A stretch of 64,000 nt of DNA, taken from the NCBI RefSeq assembly GCF_001277215.2, contig NZ_CP013940.1, positions 3,968,001 to 4,032,000 on the forward strand, given 5' to 3'. A program made the translations under genes and the position numbers. The DNA comes from Cronobacter malonaticus LMG 23826. Its GTDB lineage: Bacteria; Pseudomonadota; Gammaproteobacteria; Enterobacterales; Enterobacteriaceae. The notes below the pieces were generated by a model. The model ran no database searches. It saw only the letters and a program-made list of their open reading frames with translations, and was not told where the DNA came from. This document shows positions 1-7,835 of the stretch, one piece after another (the stretch's first letter is position 1; each line of letters opens with the position of its first letter).

Positions 1-624
1 AATATTCCGCTGGTGATTGATAACGCCTACGGTCTGCCGTTCCCGGGCATTATCTTTAGCGAAGCGCGCCCGCTCTGGAACCCGAATATCATTCTGTGCA
101 TGAGCCTCTCCAAGCTCGGCCTGCCGGGTAGCCGCTGCGGCATTATCATCGGCAATGAAAAAGTCATCTCAGCCATCAGCAACATGAACGGGATCATCAG
201 CCTGGCACCGGGCGGCATCGGCCCTGCGATGGCCTGCGAGATGATTAAGCGCAACGATCTGCTGCGTCTGTCTCAGGAAGTAATAAAACCCTTCTACCAG
301 CAGCGCGTTCAGGACACGATCGCCATCATTCGCCGTTATCTGTCGCCGGAGCGCTGCCTCATTCACAAACCGGAAGGCGCGATTTTCCTGTGGCTGTGGT
401 TTAAAGATTTGCCGATCACTACCGAACTGCTCTACCAGCGCCTGAAAAAGCGTGGCGTCCTGATGGTGCCGGGCGATTTCTTCTTTCCGGGGCTGGATAA
501 ACCGTGGCCGCATACGCACCAGTGCATGCGCATGAACTACGTGCCGGAGCCGGAGAAAATCGAGGCGGGCGTGAAAATCCTGGCGGCAGAGATTGAGCGC
601 GCCTGGCAGGAAGCGGGGCAGTAA
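1..624 (+). CDS. avtA: Valine-pyruvate aminotransferase AvtA, C-terminal part
   Basis: The reading frame is open from the first base, so only the last 207 codons or so are in the window. AvtA is a cytoplasmic PLP-dependent class I aminotransferase that makes valine from 2-ketoisovalerate using alanine as amino donor. The PLP-lysine context SLSKLGLPGSRCG is visible, with the lysine codon at 112-114. The C-terminal substrate-arginine region (CMRMNYVPEPEKIEAGVKIL) is also present. The sequence closely resembles my memory of E. coli AvtA. A hairpin terminator follows directly and the next gene is convergent. The start and promoter lie outside the window. Confidence 0.93.
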   Translation, partial: NIPLVIDNAYGLPFPGIIFSEARPLWNPNIILCMSLSKLGLPGSRCGIIIGNEKVISAISNMNGIISLAPGGIGPAMACEMIKRNDLLRLSQEVIKPFYQQRVQDTIAIIRRYLSPERCLIHKPEGAIFLWLWFKDLPITTELLYQRLKKRGVLMVPGDFFFPGLDKPWPHTHQCMRMNYVPEPEKIEAGVKILAAEIERAWQEAGQ

Positions 625-640
625 TCTCTCGGCCTCAGAG

Positions 641-668
641 AAAACGCCGCCTCCTGGCGGCGTTTTTG
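641..668 (+). terminator. Rho-independent terminator after avtA
   Basis: An AAAACGCCGCC arm and a GGCGGCGTTTTT arm form a GC-rich stem with a short loop and a T run. It lies between the convergent avtA and yicI ends; the flanking A and T runs could let it serve both directions. Confidence 0.85.
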
Positions 669-672
669 TTCC

Positions 673-2996
673 TCAGAGCGTGAGGATAAGCGCTCGCGCC
701 TCACGCTCCGGCGTCAACACAACACCCCATTCGCTGCCCGTAATACTTGCGCCGTCAACGCTTGCCACTTGCTGAATGTTACGCAGGCAGAGTGTCCAGC
801 CAACGGCGTGACCGCGCCCTTCCACCATCAACCGCTTGCCCTCGCGCTTCACGCACAGCGTAAACACCGTCTCGCCATTCGCGGCAGGCACTTCGCAGCG
901 CGCTTCAGCGCCATCCGCCAGGTTAAACAACTGGAACGCCGTGCCCTCATGCCACGCGTAGTCGGGCTTCTGTTCGTTATTACCGAGCGCCAGTAGCGTA
1001 TTGTCGCGCACATACACCGGCAGGCTCAGAAAATCGTGACGCTGCTTATGCCAGCGGCCGCCGTCCAGCTCATCGTTATGCCACAGGTGCGTCCAGCGCC
1101 CTGGCGGCAGATAAAACGCCACGTCGCCCGCCTCGCTGAAAACCGGCGCGACCAGCACGCTGTCGCCGAGCATATACTGGCGGTCGAGGTAGTCGCAGGC
1201 CGGATCGTCCGGAAACTCCAGCATCATGGCGCGCATGACTGGCGTGCCGCACTCGCGCGCTGACACCGACTGGCGATACAGATAAGGCATCAGGCGGCAT
1301 TTCAGCTGTGTAAAGTGGCGCACCACGTCACAGGCTTCGTCGTCATACGCCCACGGCACACGGTACGATTTACTGCCATGCAGGCGGCTGTGGCTGGAGA
1401 GCAGCCCAAACGCGCACCAGCGTTTGTAGACATGCGCGGGCGCGGTGTTTTCAAAGCCGCCGATATCATGGCTCCAGAAGCCGAAGCCGGAAAGGCCAAT
1501 GGAGAGGCCGCCGCGCAGGCTTTCCGCCATCGATTCATAGTTGGCGTAACAGTCGCCGCCCCAGTGCACCGGGAACTGCTGCGCGCCAACGGACGCCGAG
1601 CGGGCAAACAGCACCGCTTCTTCTTCACCCACAGTCTCTTTCAGCACGTTCCAGACCAGTTCGTTATAAATGAACGCATAATGGTTGTGCATTTTTTGCG
1701 GATCAGCGCCGTTATGCCACACCACATCGGTGGGAATGCGCTCGCCGAAATCGGTTTTAAAGCAGTCAACGCCCATCCCGACCAGGCGTTTCAGGTGGCC
1801 TGCGTACCAGGCACACGCCGCCGGGTTGGTGAAATCAACAATCCCCTGCCCTGGCTGCCATTTATCCCACTGCCACACCACGCCGTTCGGACGTTTCAGC
1901 AGATAGCCCTTTTCCATACCTTCGCGGAACAGCGGTGATTTCTGGCCGATGTAAGGATTAATCCAGACGCAGATTTTCAGGCCGCGCGCCTTCAGGCGCT
2001 TAAGCATGCCTTCTGGGTCCGGGAAGGTCGCCGGGTCCCACTCGAAATCGCACCACTGGAAAGCTTTCATCCAGAAGCAGTCGAAGTGAAAGACATGCAG
2101 CGGCAGTTCGCGCTCCGCCATGCCGTCGATAAACCGGTTCACGGTCTCTTCGTCATAGTTGGTGGTAAACGAGGTGGTGAGCCATAGCCCGAACGACCAG
2201 GCGGGCGGCAGCGCCGGACGCCCCGTAAAGCGGGTATAACGATCCAGCACCGCTTTTGGCGTTGGCCCATCGATAACGAAATATTCCAGATATTCACCCG
2301 CCACGCTGAACTGCACTTTCGAGACTTTCTCCGAGGCGACTTCAAAAGAGACGCACTCCGGGTGATTCACCAGCACGCCATAGCCGCGGTTGGTCAGATA
2401 AAAAGGAATATTTTTATAGGCCTGCTCCGTGCTGGTGCCGCCGTCACGGTTCCAGGTCTCCACCGTCTGGCCGTTTTTCACCAGTGCGGTAAACCGCTCG
2501 CCGAGGCCGTAGACCGTTTCGCCAACGCCGAGATCCAGCCGCTCGAACATGTAGCTGCCGCGGTGTTGTTATTCTGCACATAGCCGTTGTTTTTCAACTG
2601 GCTGCCGGTAATACGCTCGCCGTCGCGCAGAAAATCGAGCGCCCAGTTTTCGCCTTTGGTAACCCGCACGCTGAGCGCGCCGCTTTTCAGCTCGGCGTAG
2701 CGGTCCGTGTCGCGCAGCTCAACCTGAACATGCGCTTCTGTATTGAGCGGATAATGCGGGCCGTGATCCGGCACGCCCTGAAAATGTTCGATACGCACGC
2801 CGATGATTCCCTCCTGCGGGGAGAAAAAACGCAGGGTGAAAAGCGGTGTATCGAGCTGTCCGGCGCGTTCGCGCACGTCGCGCGGCGCGGCATAAACCAC
2901 CATTTCGCCGTCGCGCTGCTCAACATCGAATACCTGAACGGGATGCAGCAGGCTTAAACCCGGCTGAATCAGCCAGTTTCCGTCACTGATTTTCAT
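673..2996 (-). pseudogene. yicI: Alpha-xylosidase YicI (GH31), split by a one-base frameshift
   Basis: YicI is a cytoplasmic family 31 glycoside hydrolase that releases alpha-xylose from isoprimeverose-like xylosides. The start at 2996 opens a frame with the N-terminal beta-sandwich domain ([13 protein letters not shown]) down to GYVQNNNT near 2567. The rest, from [21 protein letters not shown] to the stop at 673, continues in another frame. The nucleophile motif KTDFGERIP and the acid region [13 protein letters not shown] are intact in the second part. Adding one G to the GG at 2562-2563 (plus strand) rejoins the two parts as a protein of about 774 residues, the usual family length. The break is either a real recent inactivation or a sequencing error in a short homopolymer. 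The gene starts 3 bases after yicJ and forms an operon with it. Confidence 0.9.
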
Positions 2997-2999
2997 GGC

Positions 3000-4403
3000 T
3001 TACCCCTTCGATTTCTGGAATGTCTTACTGACCGGTAATGTTTCAAATTCCCGCTGGTTATGACGCGCGCTCTTCGCCAGCTCCGCCAGAATGTTTTTCA
3101 AAAACGGTGTTTTCAGCGTGTAGTAACGCTTCGCGATGATGGCGCTTAGCACGTAGCAGATGCCCGGCGCGAGCGTGAAGAGCGAAACGATGATGGTGAG
3201 CGTGGTGCTGTTCTGGGTTTTCGCGGCGGCGTCATAGCCGCCACCTGCCAGCATCCAGCCAATTAGCGCGCCGCCCAGCGCCAGACCGAGCTTCAACACA
3301 AACAGCGTGCCCGCGAAGCTAATCCCGGTGAGACGTTTACCGTTGCGCCATTCGCCGTAATCGACCGTATCGGACATCATGACCCACTGAATGGGCGTCA
3401 CCAGCTGGTGCAGGACGCCAATAACGAAGATGAAAACGAACATAACGACGGTGGCGCTCATCGGCACGAAGAACATGGCGACACTCAGCACGGCCAGCGC
3501 GGCGTTGGTCCACCAGAAAACACTGACCTTGCACTTCCAGTCCGTCAGCGGTTTGGCAAGCGCGCTGCCAAAAAGATTGCCGACGCAGTAAAGGCCGAGG
3601 AACCAGGAGAAGAGCGCGGCATCGCCCATAATCCAGGTGACGTAATACATCATCGCCCCGCCGCGCACGCAGACGGCGAGAATGTTGAGAATGGTCAGCA
3701 CGCCTACGACGCGCCACTGATCGTTTTGCAGGATGTCGCGCAGGTCTTCACGCATGGTGGAAGTGTTCGGCGGCGCCTTGACGCGTTCTTTTGTCGTGAA
3801 GAAGCAAAATGCGAGCATCAGAAACGCCACGACGGCCAGCACCCCGATACCCGCCTGAAAGCCGAACGCCTTATCCTCGCCGCCGAAAAAATTCACCAGC
3901 GGCATCATCAGTACCGTCGAGAGCATGCCGCCCGCCGTCGCCAGCACAAAGCGCCAGGATTGCAGCGAAATGCGCTGCTGCGGATCGCTGGTAATCACCC
4001 CGCCCAGCGCGCAGTAAGGAATGTTCACGACTGTATACATCAGCGTGAGCAGCGTATAGGTGACGGCGGCATAAATCATTTTGCCGCTAAGGCTGAGCTC
4101 TGGCGTGCTGTAGGCGAACACGCACACTACACCAAATGGGAGTGCGCCAAAGAGCACCCACGGGCGGAATTTACCCCAACGGCTGCGGGTGCGGTCGGCG
4201 ATAAGCCCCATTGCCGGGTCAGAGATGGCGTCAAGGGCGCGGGCCAGCAGAAACATCGTGCCGACAAACCCTGCGGGAATGCCAAAGATATCGGTGTAGA
4301 AAAACATCATGTAAAGCATGACGTTATCAAAGACGATATGGCTTGCGGCATCTCCCATGCCGTAGCCAATCTTCTCCTTCACGGAAAGCGCTTGCTCACT
4401 CAT
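3000..4403 (-). CDS. yicJ: GPH-family xyloside:cation symporter YicJ
   Basis: This is a 467-residue inner-membrane transporter of the glycoside-pentoside-hexuronide:cation symporter family, presumed to import alpha-xylosides for YicI. The N-terminal signature EKIGYGMGDAASH and the loop DPAMGLIADRTRSRWGKFRP are typical of the family, and about 12 hydrophobic segments follow. An upstream in-frame ATG would add 11 residues. I chose the ATG at 4403 because a GGAGG ribosome site lies just upstream and the product then begins like E. coli YicJ. It is the first gene of the yicJ-yicI operon, and its TAA stop is only 3 bases from the yicI start. Confidence 0.92.
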   Translation of the reverse strand: MSEQALSVKEKIGYGMGDAASHIVFDNVMLYMMFFYTDIFGIPAGFVGTMFLLARALDAISDPAMGLIADRTRSRWGKFRPWVLFGALPFGVVCVFAYSTPELSLSGKMIYAAVTYTLLTLMYTVVNIPYCALGGVITSDPQQRISLQSWRFVLATAGGMLSTVLMMPLVNFFGGEDKAFGFQAGIGVLAVVAFLMLAFCFFTTKERVKAPPNTSTMREDLRDILQNDQWRVVGVLTILNILAVCVRGGAMMYYVTWIMGDAALFSWFLGLYCVGNLFGSALAKPLTDWKCKVSVFWWTNAALAVLSVAMFFVPMSATVVMFVFIFVIGVLHQLVTPIQWVMMSDTVDYGEWRNGKRLTGISFAGTLFVLKLGLALGGALIGWMLAGGGYDAAAKTQNSTTLTIIVSLFTLAPGICYVLSAIIAKRYYTLKTPFLKNILAELAKSARHNQREFETLPVSKTFQKSKG

Positions 4404-4634
4404 TCGGTGGTCCTCCGGCGATACGCGAAATTTCACTTAAGTTTTTTAGCGCCGTTCGGAACCGCCAGATATTCTGTTTTCTGGTTATTTATTTATGATT
4501 CTTGTTTTCTGTGATCGCGATAACCTGCTGATGCAACGAATGAATAATTCATGTGGCCCGTAACAACGGAAAAACACTTAAGCAAAATCGTACAACGGGG
4601 ATTTGAGGGGCGAAAAAAGAGTGTGGCGGGGGTA

Positions 4635-4663
4635 TTGGTAAGCGTCTGAAACGCGCCTATAAT
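4635..4663 (+). promoter_or_regulatory. Sigma-70 promoter for selC
   Basis: A -35 TTGGTA (4635-4640) and a perfect -10 TATAAT (4658-4663) are separated by 17 bases. A GC-rich discriminator follows, as at many stable-RNA promoters, and the tRNA begins about 30 bases downstream. Confidence 0.8.
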
Positions 4664-4693
4664 GCGCCGGCCTCCATGTAGCAATGCAGGCGC

Positions 4694-4788
4694 GGAAGAT
4701 CGTCGTCTCCGGTGAGGCGGCTGGACTTCAAATCCAGTTGGGGCCGCCAGCGGTCCCGGGCAGGTTCGACTCCTGTGATCTTCCGCCA
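4694..4788 (+). tRNA. selC: tRNA-Sec (anticodon TCA), selC
   Basis: The 95-base gene runs from GGAAGATC to the encoded CCA end, with the long 8-bp acceptor stem, the extended variable arm of selenocysteine tRNA, and anticodon TCA at 4728-4730. It matches E. coli selC almost base for base as I recall it. It decodes UGA as selenocysteine together with SelB and a SECIS element. selC is a known integration site for genomic islands in enterobacteria, and an AT-rich cassette of foreign appearance begins directly after it. Confidence 0.98.
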
Positions 4789-4809
4789 AAGTTCCTTCCC
4801 GCTTTGTGA

Positions 4810-5295
4810 TTAGTCGCTTCTGAACTTCCTTCTGATGGCTTGTCTTTTATTCATTATTTTATCCGCCACAGCGATAAGCGCAGCTGAAATAATTAACGCC
4901 ATAACCGTTGTGGAGCCGACAAAAAACAATCCCTCTAAAAGATCGATCTGACTTTCAATTTCGGTAAACCTTTTCGCGGAAGAATAATGGCTTACAAGAT
5001 ACCAGGCCAGGTACCCAGAGTAATATCCAACATCAGAAAAAATAATGATAACCAGAAAACAAAAATAATAAACGCTTCCTTTAATAATTTTATACCATGA
5101 CCAGGTTTTCATTAGCCTGATGATTAAACCCCACAAGAAAATATTAAAGAAAAGCAGTGAAACCATTGCAAAGAGCGGCGGTAGTCCACCACCATAGGTT
5201 CCTGTTTCCATAAAAATTATATTTATTAGGGGAATAAACATTAATATTAAAAATTGCAATCCATTTTTTAATGGATCTTTCATCTCGGGCAACAT
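4810..5295 (-). CDS. Small four-helix membrane protein, candidate immunity protein
   Basis: I do not recognise this 161-residue protein by family. It has four hydrophobic stretches at about residues 12-30, 39-62, 72-90 and 120-146, and a basic tail (KIMNKRQAIRRKF). An upstream ATG at 5349 would add 18 residues, but the ATG at 5295 has a ribosome site (AAGGAAG) just upstream, so I chose it. It is the last gene of an hcp-effector-membrane-membrane series and has the same layout as the gene before it. In T6SS effector cassettes, genes directly after an effector usually encode its immunity protein, and inner-membrane proteins are common against periplasmic toxins. The immunity role is inferred from position only. 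Confidence 0.6.
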   Translation of the reverse strand: MLPEMKDPLKNGLQFLILMFIPLINIIFMETGTYGGGLPPLFAMVSLLFFNIFLWGLIIRLMKTWSWYKIIKGSVYYFCFLVIIIFSDVGYYSGYLAWYLVSHYSSAKRFTEIESQIDLLEGLFFVGSTTVMALIISAALIAVADKIMNKRQAIRRKFRSD

Positions 5296-5398
5296 ATGGC
5301 TTCCTTGCTTAATTCCGTCATAATTATAACTTACGACCTGACAATACATCTTAATTTCAAAAGAACATTGGCAACATTTACTTAATATGATTATGCTT

Positions 5399-5917
5399 TC
5401 ATAATCCTTCCTTCTTCTTTATTGCACCCAGTAATTGAGAAAATATAAAAGCTGCAACTCCTGATATTACCGTATTGCCAATAAGAAATAGAACGCTCAT
5501 GAGCAAATCCCGTACTGCAATAGTTTGTCCTTCTACCGGCGGTTCAACATGAGCTTGGCTCACATGAAAATCATCCATGAATAACAAGTGTTCAACAATA
5601 TCTTTCAAATCTATCACCATATCTGACATTGTAAAAAAAACAAAACCCACCTGCCAGGCCATAATAAAAGCAACGCCCCAATAAAAATTGCCAGGTAAAT
5701 GCAGCTTTCTTAATAAATAAATATAAAAAAACACCAAAATAAAACCAGCCACAGCGGAATCTACGAATGCAATTAAGACCAAATCAATGAAGCTTCGGTA
5801 GTAGCCAGTGTAAGCATAATCGCTAAAGCTTAAGTGAAATACAGCCATCAATGCTATAATAACAAAGCCAAGCGGCGCCAGAAGAACAGGAATTAATTTA
5901 CCGAGGAAATTTTGCAT
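5399..5917 (-). CDS. Four-helix membrane protein, likely immunity partner of the upstream effector
   Basis: This 172-residue protein has hydrophobic segments at about 9-29, 45-68, 78-97 and 138-162, with a charged loop between the last two and a lysine-rich end (AIKKKEGL). Its first 20 bases overlap the end of the DUF2778-type gene, so the two are probably translationally coupled; the ribosome site is weak, which fits coupling. The tight link to the effector makes it the prime candidate for an immunity protein. The next gene has a similar four-helix layout, and the two may be diverged duplicates. I recognise no catalytic motif. Confidence 0.65.
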   Translation of the reverse strand: MQNFLGKLIPVLLAPLGFVIIALMAVFHLSFSDYAYTGYYRSFIDLVLIAFVDSAVAGFILVFFYIYLLRKLHLPGNFYWGVAFIMAWQVGFVFFTMSDMVIDLKDIVEHLLFMDDFHVSQAHVEPPVEGQTIAVRDLLMSVLFLIGNTVISGVAAFIFSQLLGAIKKKEGL

Positions 5918-6416
5918 AAGGCATACCCGTTACAGTTAATTCACCATAAGCTTTTAAAGCTTCGCATGTTGTATAGAGCTTCGTTGTATTCAAAAGTGCG
6001 TGCCGCAAGCGATAAAAATCCGCTTCTTTATAAAAAGTAACGCAGCCATCAGAGACTCCTGTTCCATCAGGGCGAAGGGGATGCATCCTGAATCCGCCTC
6101 TTGTAATACCATTTATAACAAGTGAATCGTCCAGCGTGGCGTCCTGTGGGTATAAAGCAAACCATTCCCAATATTTATTCCCTGTCCTTACCCATTTCTC
6201 AATTGTCTTTGCGCTACTATATAAACCTCCCCAACTCCTTTGCACAATTAAATATTTCCCCAATGGAATAGGCCCGTTACGTCTTCCAGAAAATTCAAGC
6301 ACATTTTTGTAACTGCCAAGCCCAGAAAACACAGGAAAAACGCCGACACCAGCGCAACGCAATAAGAGTTTGCCGTCTGCGGTTTTCTCATTGTAGTTAA
6401 GTTCACAATTGATCAT
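5898..6416 (-). CDS. DUF2778/Tlde1-like effector (L,D-transpeptidase-type fold)
   Basis: The 172-residue protein carries GPIPLGKYL (residues 48-56) and the catalytic-type motif FRMHPLRPDGTGVSDGCV, with His112, Ser122 and Cys125. This His...Ser-x-Gly-Cys pattern is the hallmark of DUF2778/Tlde1 proteins, T6SS effectors that cut or modify peptidoglycan tetrapeptides in the periplasm of target cells. There is no signal peptide, as expected for cargo delivered by a T6SS. The gene lies 9 bases after hcp and overlaps a membrane-protein gene by 20 bases. Small Hcp-associated effectors usually travel inside the Hcp ring, so a non-covalent Hcp cargo is my inference. The family call rests on the motif and context; the substrate is inferred. 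Confidence 0.8.
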   Translation of the reverse strand: MINCELNYNEKTADGKLLLRCAGVGVFPVFSGLGSYKNVLEFSGRRNGPIPLGKYLIVQRSWGGLYSSAKTIEKWVRTGNKYWEWFALYPQDATLDDSLVINGITRGGFRMHPLRPDGTGVSDGCVTFYKEADFYRLRHALLNTTKLYTTCEALKAYGELTVTGMPYAKFPR

Positions 6417-6425
6417 AGCGCTATC

Positions 6426-6917
6426 CTAAACATACATCTGGCTGTTCCAGGCATCCGTATATTGGATATTTCCGTTCAGGTATTTCCAGGTTATTTTGTT
6501 GTATATCAACCCTACGGACTCCACCGGCGTGGAAAGCAACCCTTCCGGGTGTTTAAAGTTTTGCATATTGGGATGGATACCAGTAATTCTTACATCTTCC
6601 AGTATCATCTGGAAAAATTCTTCTTCCATACCCGCGTGGTTAATTCGATACCAGCGAATGATAGCTCGCTGTAGTTTTTCACTGGTAGCGACTGCGCGAT
6701 AAAGATAAGGCGATGATTTATCGAATTCCTTTTCTATGTTCATCAGGTTATGAACGCGTGTTGCTGTTAGTTTGCCGGTATTCCCGTCGTAAGGTACAGA
6801 CAAACCATGACCAAAGCTCTGAACTTCTATACTCCCCTCGCGGCCCACCACCTCTGAACCACCGCAAATTAACGCGCCCGAGGCGTCATAAAGCCATAAA
6901 TGTGCCGGGACAGCCAT
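6426..6917 (-). CDS. hcp: Hcp-family type VI secretion tube protein (orphan)
   Basis: The 163-residue product begins MAVPAHLWLYDASGA and contains the Hcp-like segments VQSFGHGLSVPYDGNTGKL, YRAVATSEKL and the late VGLIYNKITWKYLNG. Hcp forms hexameric rings that stack into the tube expelled by the type VI secretion system and can carry small effectors in the lumen. A good ribosome site (GGAG) precedes the ATG. No T6SS structural genes (vipAB, tssJKLM, clpV, vgrG) occur in the window, so this is an orphan hcp that would need an apparatus encoded elsewhere. It leads an operon with a DUF2778-type effector and two membrane proteins. Confidence 0.88.
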   Translation of the reverse strand: MAVPAHLWLYDASGALICGGSEVVGREGSIEVQSFGHGLSVPYDGNTGKLTATRVHNLMNIEKEFDKSSPYLYRAVATSEKLQRAIIRWYRINHAGMEEEFFQMILEDVRITGIHPNMQNFKHPEGLLSTPVESVGLIYNKITWKYLNGNIQYTDAWNSQMYV

Positions 6918-7141
6918 AATGAACTCCTTTATTAAGTCATACCGATGACATCACGCTTTTCATTGCTTCATTGAATAGAGCACGACAGCAATAAAGGTTA
7001 TTTATCGTTATATGACACAAGAAGTAAAAAGGAGTTGGGATTTAATTAACTTATCTTTGATAAAGATTAAAAAATGCAGTAGATATTCATAGTTTTGATA
7101 TCAACCATCAATTAATACACTTTCATAATTAATGATTCATG

Positions 7142-7759
7142 TCATCCCTTCAAATAATCCCCCAGCAGCCGGGATAAATGCGCCTGAAATTGATCGGTAT
7201 AGTCGTGCGGAATAAACCCTTCGAGAAACGCCCTGGTCGGCCCGGTAATGACGCCCAGCGCCATATGGGCGGTGAATACCGGGTCGGGAAAGGTATTATC
7301 CGGCGCGGTAATAAGCGTTTGCGCAATATCGTTCACCATTCGCTCATACATCACGCCCATCAGTCGCGCGCCGTCGCGCTCTGCCGCCACGCCATACAGC
7401 GCTTTTGATTCATCAGGATTCGCTAATTTCAGGCTCAGAAAAGCCTGCACCATCGCACATGCCATTTCCCGAACGGGTTTGCCACGCACGGAAATACACG
7501 CGGCCTGGAGCGCGTCGGCAATTTTGGTTAAGTGTAATTCCAGCACGCCGGAAAGCAGCGCGTCGCGGTTAGGGTAATACTGATAAAGACTCCCGACCGA
7601 CATTCCGGCGCGGCTGGCGACGCGCGTAGTGGTACAGCGGCTGAGTCCTTCGGTCACTAAAACCTGAATGGTCGCCGTATGAAGCGCCTCCACCGTCGCT
7701 ACGGAACGGCGCTGGATCGGGGTTTTACGCGGGCTGAGCGGTGCTGCGATGGTCTTCAT
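7142..7759 (-). CDS. TetR/AcrR-family transcriptional regulator
   Basis: The 205-residue protein has a TetR-type DNA-binding domain at about residues 20-70, with the recognition segment VASRAGMSVGSLYQYYPNRDALL. The C-terminal ligand and dimer domain is variable, as in the family. It is divergent from an aldo-keto reductase gene with 76 bases between the start codons. An inverted repeat in that gap is the likely operator. By analogy with TetR pairs it probably represses the reductase gene and itself; the ligand cannot be read from the sequence. Confidence 0.88.
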   Translation of the reverse strand: MKTIAAPLSPRKTPIQRRSVATVEALHTATIQVLVTEGLSRCTTTRVASRAGMSVGSLYQYYPNRDALLSGVLELHLTKIADALQAACISVRGKPVREMACAMVQAFLSLKLANPDESKALYGVAAERDGARLMGVMYERMVNDIAQTLITAPDNTFPDPVFTAHMALGVITGPTRAFLEGFIPHDYTDQFQAHLSRLLGDYLKG

Positions 7760-7778
7760 GGAATGCGAATTCTTAAAC

Positions 7779-7811
7779 TGAAGGATGCTTCATATACTAA
7801 TACTTCCTTCA
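7779..7811. promoter_or_regulatory. Inverted repeat, candidate TetR-family operator
   Basis: TGAAGGA (7779-7785) and its exact reverse complement TCCTTCA (7805-7811) are separated by 19 bases, centred between the divergent TetR and aldo-keto reductase genes. The 33-bp span is long for one TetR dimer but fits a pair of half sites around the promoters. No binding evidence exists beyond symmetry and position. Confidence 0.45.
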
Positions 7812-7835
7812 CACCGATACAGCAAGCAGGTCGTC

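Larger units (their letters stand above)
4790..7141. other. AT-rich T6SS-type cassette inserted next to selC
   Basis: From just after selC to the start of the TetR-family gene, base composition is visibly more AT-rich than the flanking DNA, with long A and T runs both in genes and between them. It holds four same-strand genes: hcp, a DUF2778-type effector and two small membrane proteins. Codon use differs from the GC-rich neighbours, which suggests horizontal transfer. I found no integrase, transposase, or second copy of the selC 3' end at the far edge. The 6918-7141 stretch holds the probable promoter region of the hcp operon and no gene I can support. Confidence 0.7.

Noticed and set aside
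3408..4514. Long plus-strand reading frame of 368 codons opposite yicJ
   Set aside because: It is antisense to an intact, well-recognised transporter gene, has low-complexity His/Arg/Glu content, and shows no domain or ribosome site.
4790..7141. Duplicated selC 3' end marking an attachment site
   Set aside because: No second copy of the GTGATCTTCCGCCA end was found up to the TetR gene or just beyond it.
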